64,000 nucleotides of DNA from the NCBI RefSeq assembly GCF_027587025.1, contig NZ_JAPPTI010000012.1, forward strand, positions 25,577 through 89,576, in the 5' to 3' direction. The notes beneath the pieces were generated by a model. It was not told the DNA's origin. It saw only the letters and a list, made by a program, of their open reading frames with translations, and ran no database searches. Origin of the DNA: Vibrio sp. LaRot3. Its GTDB lineage: Bacteria; Pseudomonadota; Gammaproteobacteria; Enterobacterales; Vibrionaceae. Of this stretch, positions 1 through 6,363 are shown piece after piece. The position numbers and the translations under genes were made by a program. Positions within the stretch are counted from its first letter, which is position 1, and each line of letters starts with the position of its first letter.

Positions 1-385
1 CCCAGCACTTGCCGCGCGCGATGGTCAAACTTATATCGAAGAAAACATTCCAGACGGATTTTATACAGTAGGCGATAGCGAAAACCCTCAGCTCGATTTT
101 CAAGCGGCCATCATTAGCTCAGTGGCAAACGTGACCCATATTGCGCCTGCCGATGAAAATGGCGAAATCATTGGTTCTGATGTGGTGCAAAACGGCGTTA
201 TTCTCTACCCAATGGTGAAATTGGGCTTATGCGGTGGCGTCACAAACTGCCTGTTCGGTACGACTACCGAGGTTTACCCTGACAGCCCTAAAGTAAGCGA
301 CGAAGAGTGTAACCAAGCGCAAGTTGCAGCGATCACTGGTGGCCTTGATTATGTATTAAGCCATCACTTAAACATTCAGCCATAA
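1..385 (+). CDS. C-terminal part of an unidentified protein (5' end outside window)
   Basis: An open frame enters from the left edge (first full codon at position 2) and ends with TAA at 383-385, giving about 127 residues. A GTG at 122 could be read as a start, but codons upstream of it stay open and protein-like, so this is the tail of a longer gene. The tail has two cysteines (LGLCGGVTNC) and a run of acidic and polar residues, which would suit an exported protein. I do not recognise the family. The stop codon abuts the stop of the convergent AraC-type gene with no gap, and no hairpin terminator is visible between them. Confidence 0.6.
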   Translation, partial: PALAARDGQTYIEENIPDGFYTVGDSENPQLDFQAAIISSVANVTHIAPADENGEIIGSDVVQNGVILYPMVKLGLCGGVTNCLFGTTTEVYPDSPKVSDEECNQAQVAAITGGLDYVLSHHLNIQP

Positions 386-1177
386 CTAGGCGAGTAGCTT
401 ACTTTTGTATTGTTCAGGAGTTTGACCAGAATATTTCTTAAACATGGAGATAAAAGGGCTCGCTTGGTTATAACCCAAAGTAAGCGCAACATCTTTTACT
501 GAGTGGCCCTTTTGCAATAAATCCATCGAATATAAGTAACGAACCCTCAAGCGCCACTCGGTAAAACTCATACCAAGTTCCGTTTGGCAATGACGCGCTA
601 AGGTTCTTTCTGTGGTATGAACTTTAGCCGCCCATTCGGATAAAGGCGTGCTGTCGGTCGGATCTTCTTCAACCGACGTTAAGATCGGCGCTAAGTACTT
701 GTGATCGCTCGATGGCAAGAAATGGTGCTGTGTATCTCGGGTTGCCAATTGATCCAATAAAACTTGCACCAAGCGCTGGTCCGCTTCACTTTTCGCCACA
801 TTTACTTTTCGTGAACGAAAATCATCAATAATCGCAGAAACAATAGGTGTGACTCGAATCAAGCTTGTTTTGGCAGGAAACTGCTTTGTAAGATGCCCTG
901 CTATATTCAAAGAGCAGTAAGAAAGTGGCTTGCGGTTAAAACTGGTATGCATCACACCGGCTGGCACCCAAATAGCTAAATGAGGCGGTGCAAGAAAGCG
1001 CGTATCTTCCGCTTCCATTTCCAAAATACCGCCACTGATCAACTGTATTTGCCCCCATGGATGGCTATGAACGCGAGTCTCTGTATTCGACAGAAAAGCT
1101 TCGAAATTCATAAATACGTCAGATGGTGCTTCATCAATTGATAATGATGGGTGGAGGTGTTTTGCTGATTTTCTCAA
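386..1177 (-). CDS. AraC-family transcriptional regulator with cupin sensor domain
   Basis: A 263-residue regulator. Residues about 20-110 form a cupin-like sensor fold (HSHPWGQIQL, then an AIWVPAGVMHTS strand). Residues about 165-260 carry the two helix-turn-helix units of AraC/XylS proteins, ending with the typical SPFISMFKKYSGQTPEQY helix. The start is probably TTG at 1175-1177, because TAGGAAG lies a good distance upstream; an ATG at codon 23 is the alternative. It is divergent from an EamA-family exporter and probably controls it. Two perfect 10-bp direct repeats in the shared gap look like AraC half-sites. The ligand is unknown. Family call is firm; target is inferred from position. Confidence 0.9.
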   Translation of the reverse strand: MRKSAKHLHPSLSIDEAPSDVFMNFEAFLSNTETRVHSHPWGQIQLISGGILEMEAEDTRFLAPPHLAIWVPAGVMHTSFNRKPLSYCSLNIAGHLTKQFPAKTSLIRVTPIVSAIIDDFRSRKVNVAKSEADQRLVQVLLDQLATRDTQHHFLPSSDHKYLAPILTSVEEDPTDSTPLSEWAAKVHTTERTLARHCQTELGMSFTEWRLRVRYLYSMDLLQKGHSVKDVALTLGYNQASPFISMFKKYSGQTPEQYKSKLLA

Positions 1178-1180
1178 ACT

Positions 1181-1210
1181 TGTCTTCCTAAAACGCGCAA
1201 TGTCTTCCTA
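1181..1210. promoter_or_regulatory. Direct repeat in AraC/EamA divergent gap, likely AraC-type half-sites
   Basis: TGTCTTCCTA occurs at 1181-1190 and again, identical, at 1201-1210: a 20-bp period, about two helical turns. AraC-family proteins usually bind such direct half-sites. On the minus strand each copy also contains TAGGAAG, a Shine-Dalgarno-like sequence, and the inner copy serves the TTG start of the regulator. So the repeat could be an operator overlapping the ribosome site, or a duplicated ribosome site. Confidence 0.45.
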
Positions 1211-1274
1211 GAGATATTTGCAATTATACAGACCTGCGACACTACACGCCATTATTGTTTGCGACGAGCTTCTC

Positions 1275-2174
1275 ATGATCTACCTTCTACCATTGTTGAC
1301 TGTTTGTATTTGGGGCGGAAACTCCATCGTCAACAAGATGGCTGCATCGGCTATCGAACCTAGTGCGATGAGTTTCTATCGTTGGTTCGTTGCCATGCTG
1401 TTATTAACACCGTTTTGTCTTCCGCAAGTCATTAAACAATGGAAAAACGTGCGCCCTTATCTGACAAAGCTGGCCTTTTTGGCCATGCTAGGTATGGTCT
1501 TAAACCAATCGCTTGGCTACTACGCGGGGCTTACGACCACCGCATCTAATATGTCGTTGATTACGTCCCTCGTGCCTCTACTTGCGGTATTCATGAGCTT
1601 ACCATTACTTGGCAAGGCCATTTCGCCACTCAGTATTGTCGGTGGTGTACTCTCTTTAGTCGGGCTCGCTTATATGCTGGGTAAAGGAGAAGTCTTTTTC
1701 TTTCTTGACCAACAAGTGACTCAAGGGGATGGTTTGATGGTGCTTGCTGCTATCTGTTACGCCGCATACTGTGTGTTACTGAAACGCTGGAAAATGCCAC
1801 TTTCGAGCTGGGTGCTCATTTATATGCAAGGATTGTTTGCCGTTGCCATGCTGACGCTATTATGGCTAACCAGCGATACACTTGTTGCCCCGAGAGAGTC
1901 CCTCCCTTTGATTGCTTACGCCTCTGTCGCAGCTTCTATTGTCGCACCTTGGATGTGGATTAAAGCGATCGATGTAATAGGCGCAGATTCAAGTGCGATG
2001 TTTATGAATTTATTGCCGGTGGTCGCTGTCACATTAGCGGCAACCCTACTTGGTGAAACAATCCATAGTTACCACCTCGTTGGCGGGCTAATGGTGATAG
2101 GTGGCGTGCTACTCTCGCAAATCAAACGCAAAGCGAAATTCACCAACCCTCCTCTCAATAATGAGGCGATATAG
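1275..2174 (+). CDS. EamA/DMT-family inner-membrane exporter
   Basis: About 299 residues with ten predicted membrane helices in two EamA halves, as in the drug/metabolite transporter superfamily (YdcZ/RhaT-like permeases). The N-terminal helix contains VCIWGGNSIVNK, the usual first-helix signature, and the second half begins near GDGLMVLAAICYAAYC. Start chosen at ATG 1275, which opens directly into helix 1; a TTG at 1218 would add 19 polar residues with little support. The substrate cannot be read from sequence; relatives export amino acids or metabolites. It is divergent from the AraC-type regulator, one of three EamA/regulator pairs in this window. Confidence 0.88.
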   Translation: MIYLLPLLTVCIWGGNSIVNKMAASAIEPSAMSFYRWFVAMLLLTPFCLPQVIKQWKNVRPYLTKLAFLAMLGMVLNQSLGYYAGLTTTASNMSLITSLVPLLAVFMSLPLLGKAISPLSIVGGVLSLVGLAYMLGKGEVFFFLDQQVTQGDGLMVLAAICYAAYCVLLKRWKMPLSSWVLIYMQGLFAVAMLTLLWLTSDTLVAPRESLPLIAYASVAASIVAPWMWIKAIDVIGADSSAMFMNLLPVVAVTLAATLLGETIHSYHLVGGLMVIGGVLLSQIKRKAKFTNPPLNNEAI

Positions 2175-2285
2175 CACGCGAGTTTTAAAGCCAAATGTGA
2201 CCCACTAAGTAGTTTGAGTGATCTTGCTTCCCATTATTTGGCGGAGTTTGTTATAAAAAACACAATGCTATTTATTGGATCGCCG

Positions 2286-3008
2286 ATGAAAGAAATATTA
2301 CGCTTAGTTCAAGAAAATCAAAAAATAAACTCGGTCGGCGAACTGACTGAGTTACTCACCAAACTAAACTATAGATTGGAAAACGAGTATTTCTTACTCG
2401 GCCTCTCATTATCGCCTTCACTGGCTCACAACAACACACTCATCATAGATAGTTACCCATCAGGCTGGCGAGAGCAGTATGACCAATCCGGCTTTATGTA
2501 CATAGACCCGATCGTTCAATACAGTGCGAACAATGCACTACCGATCAATTGGGAAAATGCGCACAGCTTAATGCCTGATAATTCAAACCTTTTTGAAGAA
2601 GCTCGAGTTAACGGTTTAAATGCGGGGTTCAGTATTCCTATTCACGGGCCTCAATGTGAATTTGGCATGTTAAGTTTTGCCACCTCAGATGTGAAAACGT
2701 TCAACGCCAATATCGATAATTTTATTCTTTCACAACTGTTTGTCCCTCTGATTTCGCAAAACCTTCCCACCATTACCCAGAACGAGCCACTCGCTCGCAG
2801 CAAAGTTCATCTAACTCGGCGTGAGACAGAAGTATTGTCTTGGGCATCAGAGGGAAAAAGCACTTGGGAAATCAGTAAGATATTGGGCTGTTCAGAACGA
2901 ACGATAAAATTTCATTTTAGCAATGTATGCCAAAAATTAGGAGCGGTTAATCGCTATCAAGCGATCTCCAAAGCAATAGTGGGGGGATATATCTTTCCCC
3001 ACTATTGA
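2286..3008 (+). CDS. luxR: LuxR-family quorum-sensing regulator (AHL receptor)
   Basis: A 240-residue regulator: autoinducer-binding domain about residues 20-165 and LuxR helix-turn-helix about 172-235. Residues conserved in AHL receptors are present at TraR-like spacing: W61, Y65, D74, P75 and W89. The HTH has E180, L184 and G190. This argues for a true AHL receptor rather than a divergent orphan. The start at ATG 2286 gives the family's usual length; TTG at 2214 and ATG at 2265 are possible upstream starts. It converges tail-to-tail with a luxI homologue only 20 bp away, so the two are very probably cognate partners, like VanR/VanI of V. anguillarum. The luxR symbol denotes the family, not the V. 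harveyi TetR-type LuxR. Confidence 0.93.
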   Translation: MKEILRLVQENQKINSVGELTELLTKLNYRLENEYFLLGLSLSPSLAHNNTLIIDSYPSGWREQYDQSGFMYIDPIVQYSANNALPINWENAHSLMPDNSNLFEEARVNGLNAGFSIPIHGPQCEFGMLSFATSDVKTFNANIDNFILSQLFVPLISQNLPTITQNEPLARSKVHLTRRETEVLSWASEGKSTWEISKILGCSERTIKFHFSNVCQKLGAVNRYQAISKAIVGGYIFPHY

Positions 3009-3028
3009 TTGTTGTTAACAAACTAACG

Positions 3029-3625
3029 TTAAGAGGCACGCTTTAATAAGCCCACCGCTGTTTGATATTGTTGGTTCATTGGAATAGACAGCACCACTGA
3101 ACGGGTATTTCCAAGTAAATGAACCTGCTGATCACCAACCCTTTGATTCGGGATCCCCATGCGTGAAATCAGCTTTTCTATCCCCACCGAAGTCACCGTT
3201 ACGTAAGACTCAATATCATGGCTTTCAGCATAGTGGTATAGAGCCTGAAACATGGTCAAGGTGACATCGCTCACCCCGGGGTTCTTCTTGGAAAAATCCT
3301 TATCTACCGCAAAACGGCTTAACTCAAATACTCGACGTTCTTGCGGGGCGATTTGATCACCTAGCAGCTCTGAGAAGGTATCTTTTAACATGTAGTCTTG
3401 TGTAGTAGGTAGGATTCGCCAACAGCCCACAACCCCATCACGATCACTTTTTACATACAGGTAATCCGCTCGCTCGACATCATACTCATCACTTTCACAG
3501 TTTTGACTAACTTTAAGCTCCCAGTTCAGTCTCTTCGCAAATACCTTGTATCGCAGTTCAAGCAAATTATGGTAATCACGATCAGGAATAGAGGAGTAAT
3601 TGTAAGAATGTACAGACAGTGTCAT
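3029..3625 (-). CDS. luxI: LuxI-family acyl-homoserine-lactone synthase (VanI-like)
   Basis: A 198-residue autoinducer synthase that makes an acyl-homoserine lactone from S-adenosylmethionine and acyl-ACP. All residues invariant in the LuxI family are present at canonical positions: R25, F29, W35, D46, D49, R70, F84, E101 and R104. The segments GCWRILPTT and FELSRFAVD closely resemble VanI of V. anguillarum as I remember it. ATG start at 3623-3625 with upstream purine-rich sequence. A near-perfect lux box lies 65-84 bp upstream, pointing to positive feedback by the LuxR partner. LuxI proteins are restricted to some Vibrio clades; many others use LuxM instead. The acyl chain cannot be read from sequence. 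Confidence 0.95.
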   Translation of the reverse strand: MTLSVHSYNYSSIPDRDYHNLLELRYKVFAKRLNWELKVSQNCESDEYDVERADYLYVKSDRDGVVGCWRILPTTQDYMLKDTFSELLGDQIAPQERRVFELSRFAVDKDFSKKNPGVSDVTLTMFQALYHYAESHDIESYVTVTSVGIEKLISRMGIPNQRVGDQQVHLLGNTRSVVLSIPMNQQYQTAVGLLKRAS

Positions 3626-3689
3626 TGTTGTTATCTCCCATTTAGATATAGTCTGGGGATAAGCATCTAAACTAATAGAAACGATAACA

Positions 3690-3709
3690 ACCTGTCCGAT
3701 CGGGCAGCT
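3690..3709 (-). promoter_or_regulatory. lux box (LuxR-AHL operator) upstream of luxI
   Basis: The 20-bp element ACCTGTCCGATCGGGCAGCT is an imperfect palindrome that matches the V. fischeri lux box ACCTGTAGGATCGTACAGGT at 15 of 20 positions, including ACCTGT and GATCG. It ends 65 bp before the luxI start. If centred near -42 as in classical lux promoters, the -10 would fall around 3664-3670, where the minus strand reads TTAGAT. Confidence 0.85.
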
Positions 3710-3802
3710 TATATTTTTTCTAATCTACTTTATTATTAATAAGACTGTACTAACCGTTAGTTGGCTAAAACGGACCCTATAGAATATAAATCAGTCATAC
3801 TT

Positions 3803-3833
3803 AGGCCCAGATGAGACCGCTCAATCTGGGCCT
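3803..3833. other. Perfect 10-bp inverted repeat (hairpin) in luxI-pyrC gap
   Basis: AGGCCCAGAT at 3803-3812 and ATCTGGGCCT at 3824-3833 form a perfect stem with an 11-nt loop. No thymine run follows on either strand, so it is not a clear intrinsic terminator. It lies between the luxI promoter and the pyrC promoter and may insulate the two or belong to a leader. Confidence 0.5.
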
Positions 3834-3882
3834 TAATCATTATTAGTACCCCATTTCCCTACGCCTCGAATCATCTGCACCT

Positions 3883-3898
3883 ACGCAAACGTTTAGCT
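3883..3898 (+). promoter_or_regulatory. PurR-like operator upstream of pyrC
   Basis: ACGCAAACGTTTAGCT matches the PurR consensus ACGCAAACGTTTNCGT at most positions, including the central CAAACGTTT. PyrC is a PurR target in E. coli. It lies about 150 bp before the chosen pyrC start. Confidence 0.6.
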
Positions 3899-3971
3899 GA
3901 ATTGTCAGCAAATCGAAAGCAAATGTGAAAAAGGGGATGAAATCCTACCCTCTTTCCACTATCATCCTGTC

Positions 3972-3987
3972 GCCTAAGCGTTTGCGT
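3972..3987 (-). promoter_or_regulatory. Second PurR-like site upstream of pyrC
   Basis: On the minus strand this reads ACGCAAACGCTTAGGC, sharing ACGCAAACG and TT with the site at 3883-3898, 89 bp away. Centre changed from CGTT to CGCT, so it would be the weaker site. It lies 62 bp before the pyrC start. Confidence 0.4.
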
Positions 3988-4048
3988 TTGCTTTACAGAC
4001 CAACTGTTTAGGCTCCAATCAGACAACGAATTAATGGTGGGAGCTACA

Positions 4049-5077
4049 ATGACAACACATACGATTACACGCCCTGACGACTGGCACGTTCACCTACGCG
4101 ATGGTGATGTTCTAAAAGATACAGTGCGTGATATTAGCCGCTACAATGGTCGCGCGCTAATCATGCCAAACACCATCCCACCTGTAACTACCACTGAAAT
4201 GGCACTTGCTTACCGTGAACGCATCATGGCAGAAAAACCAAGTGCACAGTTTGAACCGCTAATGGCGTTGTATCTAACAGACAACACGACACCAGAAGAG
4301 ATTCGCAAGGCGAAAGCCTCTGGTCGCGTTGTTGCAGCAAAGCTATACCCTGCAGGGGCTACAACTAACTCTGATTCCGGTGTAACTTCCGCTAAGAACA
4401 TTTACCACGTTCTTGAAGCTATGCAGGAAGTGGGCATGCTGCTATTGATCCATGGCGAAGTAACCACACATGATGTCGACATTTTTGACCGTGAGAAAAA
4501 GTTCCTCGACACGGTACTTGCCCCAATTGTTAATGATTTTCCTAACCTAAAAATCGTTCTAGAGCACATTACTACGTCAGACGCTGCTGAGTTTGTTGCT
4601 AAAGCAAATGACAATGTTGCGGCGACGATCACAGCCCATCACTTAATGTATAACCGTAACCACATGTTGGTTGGCGGCATTAAGCCGCATTTTTACTGCT
4701 TACCGATTCTTAAACGTAACACCCACCAACAAGCATTGGTTGCAGCAGCGACCAGCGGTAGTAAAAAGTTCTTCTTGGGTACTGATTCAGCACCTCACGC
4801 AAAAGATAAGAAAGAAGCAGCTTGTGGTTGTGCCGGCTCATACACAGCTCACGCTGCACTAGAGCTTTATGCAGAAGTGTTCGAGCAAGAAGGTAAATTG
4901 GAAAACCTAGAAGCATTCGCCAGCCACAACGGCCCAGACTTTTATGGCGTTCCACGTAATAGCGATACAGTGACTCTGACAAAAGCGTCATGGCCTGTTC
5001 CGCAAACCATGCCATTTGGCCAAGACATTGTCGTGCCAATTAAAGCAGGCGAAGAGATTACTTGGACTGTTAAATAA
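4049..5077 (+). CDS. pyrC: Dihydroorotase
   Basis: PyrC type II dihydroorotase, 342 residues, the cytosolic zinc enzyme that interconverts carbamoyl-aspartate and dihydroorotate in pyrimidine synthesis. Visible motifs: RPDDWHVHLRDG with the metal-binding HxH, the carboxylated-lysine region AAKLYPAGATTNS, LIHGE, VLEHITT and the catalytic aspartate loop FLGTDSAPHAK. Start at ATG 4049, not ATG 4034, because GGGAG is well spaced before 4049 and the protein then begins like E. coli PyrC. Monocistronic: PurR-like boxes in front and a strong terminator behind. In V. cholerae the orthologue is on chromosome II, one clue to the replicon. Confidence 0.97.
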   Translation: MTTHTITRPDDWHVHLRDGDVLKDTVRDISRYNGRALIMPNTIPPVTTTEMALAYRERIMAEKPSAQFEPLMALYLTDNTTPEEIRKAKASGRVVAAKLYPAGATTNSDSGVTSAKNIYHVLEAMQEVGMLLLIHGEVTTHDVDIFDREKKFLDTVLAPIVNDFPNLKIVLEHITTSDAAEFVAKANDNVAATITAHHLMYNRNHMLVGGIKPHFYCLPILKRNTHQQALVAAATSGSKKFFLGTDSAPHAKDKKEAACGCAGSYTAHAALELYAEVFEQEGKLENLEAFASHNGPDFYGVPRNSDTVTLTKASWPVPQTMPFGQDIVVPIKAGEEITWTVK

Positions 5078-5082
5078 ACCAC

Positions 5083-5110
5083 AAAGCCACCATCAAGGTG
5101 GCTTTTCTTT
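5083..5110 (+). terminator. Intrinsic terminator after pyrC
   Basis: AAAGCCACC (5083-5091), 5-nt loop, GGTGGCTTT (5097-5105), then a T-rich tail. Confidence 0.9.
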
Positions 5111-5136
5111 TATTGCTTGTGCCAAATACTCAGATA

Positions 5137-5514
5137 CTAGGCGCTAAAATCCAGTAACGGTTTAGCCAGTATTTGCTCACTCCCTTCCGCCATTTTCATA
5201 ATTGATTGCATGTGGAAGATATCTATCTCGGCGGTCGAAGCTTGAAATGCTTGTACAGCCTTCTCTAGCGAAGCTGCCCTCATATACCACAACAGATATG
5301 GCGTTGATTCAATCTCGATCTTAAACCAACTCTCGACCATCACCTGCTCGTTTTTTAATGACGCCGTCACTTGCTCAACGCTGTCGTTCATGTGTTGTTG
5401 CCAATCCGTCAAAGTATCATGATGCGGTATTTGCAATTTAATTAAGCCAGCGGCTACTTCCACGCTCTCTCTCCATGTATATAAGAAATAAATGGCTATA
5501 TTGCGTGAGTTCAT
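5137..5514 (-). CDS. Hypothetical protein, DUF6176-like
   Basis: A 125-residue soluble protein with no signal peptide. Its layout (IKLQIPHHDTLTDWQQHM, then VMVESWFKIEIESTPYLLWYMRA, then DIFHMQSIMKM) resembles DUF6176 family proteins, a small family of unknown role with a dimeric ferredoxin-like look; I give that name tentatively. The start was placed at ATG 5514 because the longer frame begins with TTG five codons upstream; neither has a strong Shine-Dalgarno. It stands alone between the pyrC terminator and the azurin gene, and its 3' end is 25 bp from that pyrC terminator. Confidence 0.7.
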   Translation of the reverse strand: MNSRNIAIYFLYTWRESVEVAAGLIKLQIPHHDTLTDWQQHMNDSVEQVTASLKNEQVMVESWFKIEIESTPYLLWYMRAASLEKAVQAFQASTAEIDIFHMQSIMKMAEGSEQILAKPLLDFSA

Positions 5515-5571
5515 CTTCAACACAAGCAAAGTTACATTTGAATCAATGTTATACGACAGAGGTTTGAACTA

Positions 5572-5607
5572 CGGATACAAAAACGCCTAGCTGTTTAGCT
5601 AGGCGTT
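5572..5607 (-). terminator. Intrinsic terminator after azurin gene
   Basis: Perfect 11-bp stem AACGCCTAGCT (5582-5592) with AGCTAGGCGTT (5597-5607), 4-nt loop, and a T-rich tail on the minus strand. Confidence 0.88.
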
Positions 5608-5628
5608 AAGTTGGGCACTTAGACTGCG

Positions 5629-6081
5629 TTACTTAAATTCAAATTTGCCCTTCATGATCGCCCAGTGACCAGGGAAAGAGCAAAAGAAGGTGTAATCACC
5701 ACCCGCTGTCAGTTTGTCAGTCATAAAGGTTAACGTGGTCGTTTCGCCACCACCGATCACTTTAGAGAAAGCATACACGCGATCATCACCCGGTTTTACA
5801 TAGCTATTATCAATGCCAGCACTCATGCCTTCCGTTCCAACACCTTGTACATTCGCGGTATCAGAAATAACGACATTGTGCCCCATAGAGGTCGCAGGTA
5901 GAGAGCCCGTATGCTTCAAGGTGATCGAAACCTCTTTACAGCTTGCCGGGACACTTATCACATCCTTATTGAATTTCATCATATCGTTTGCTTCAAGTTC
6001 AACGTCACAACTCGCTACTGCTTGAGCGGAGAATGCAGCAGCAAAAAGAGTCGCGATAGAAAGTAGTGAACGAAGTTTCAT
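5629..6081 (-). CDS. azu: Azurin (periplasmic blue copper protein)
   Basis: A 150-residue precursor of a type 1 copper electron carrier. Residues 1-24 are a signal peptide (KLRSLLSIATLFAAAFSAQA, then VAS). The mature domain has the azurin ligand set: H68 in SMGHN, then C134, H139 and M143 in the FFCSFPGHWAIM loop. C25 and C48 would form the conserved disulfide. Start at ATG 6081 follows AAGGAG; a longer frame from 6132 adds a non-signal extension and was rejected. Azurins pass electrons between periplasmic dehydrogenases, cytochromes and terminal reductases; no partner is next to it. Monocistronic with its own terminator. Confidence 0.95.
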   Translation of the reverse strand: MKLRSLLSIATLFAAAFSAQAVASCDVELEANDMMKFNKDVISVPASCKEVSITLKHTGSLPATSMGHNVVISDTANVQGVGTEGMSAGIDNSYVKPGDDRVYAFSKVIGGGETTTLTFMTDKLTAGGDYTFFCSFPGHWAIMKGKFEFK

Positions 6082-6312
6082 TATTAGTCTCCTTATTTGA
6101 AAGCCGTTTTTATTATACGCTAGTAACCACAATAATCTTGTGTAGAGCTCTCACACAGCCCGACAAATATCCATCTCCTTTCTAGCACAGATCACTTTAC
6201 ACACAATTTGTTTACGTTTTATTTTTTATTCTTCATACCCTAAAAACTTATAAACCGATCACCCGTTACTCCGTAAAGGAAAAGTGTTGGGACGCAGAAG
6301 ACCCGAGACGAA

Positions 6313-6336
6313 AAACGCATCCCGAAGGATGCGTTT
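6313..6336 (-). terminator. Intrinsic terminator after TonB-dependent receptor
   Basis: AAACGCATCC (6313-6322), CGAA loop, GGATGCGTTT (6327-6336), with further T residues on the minus strand. It could also stop plus-strand transcription. Confidence 0.8.
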
Positions 6337-6363
6337 ACTTTCTATTTAGGTTGCACTTGAAAA

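Noticed and set aside
1218..1274. Extended N-terminus of the EamA exporter from TTG 1218
   Set aside because: It adds 19 polar residues before helix 1 and the ATG at 1275 opens directly into the canonical first helix.
4210..5039. Open frames antisense to pyrC
   Set aside because: They mirror the codon pattern of pyrC, lack starts with ribosome sites and have no domain similarity.
6270..6340. Possible c-di-GMP-I riboswitch (GGGACGCA segment)
   Set aside because: The other invariant parts (GGGCAAACC and the second stem with GGTAGC) are absent, and no gene follows on that strand.
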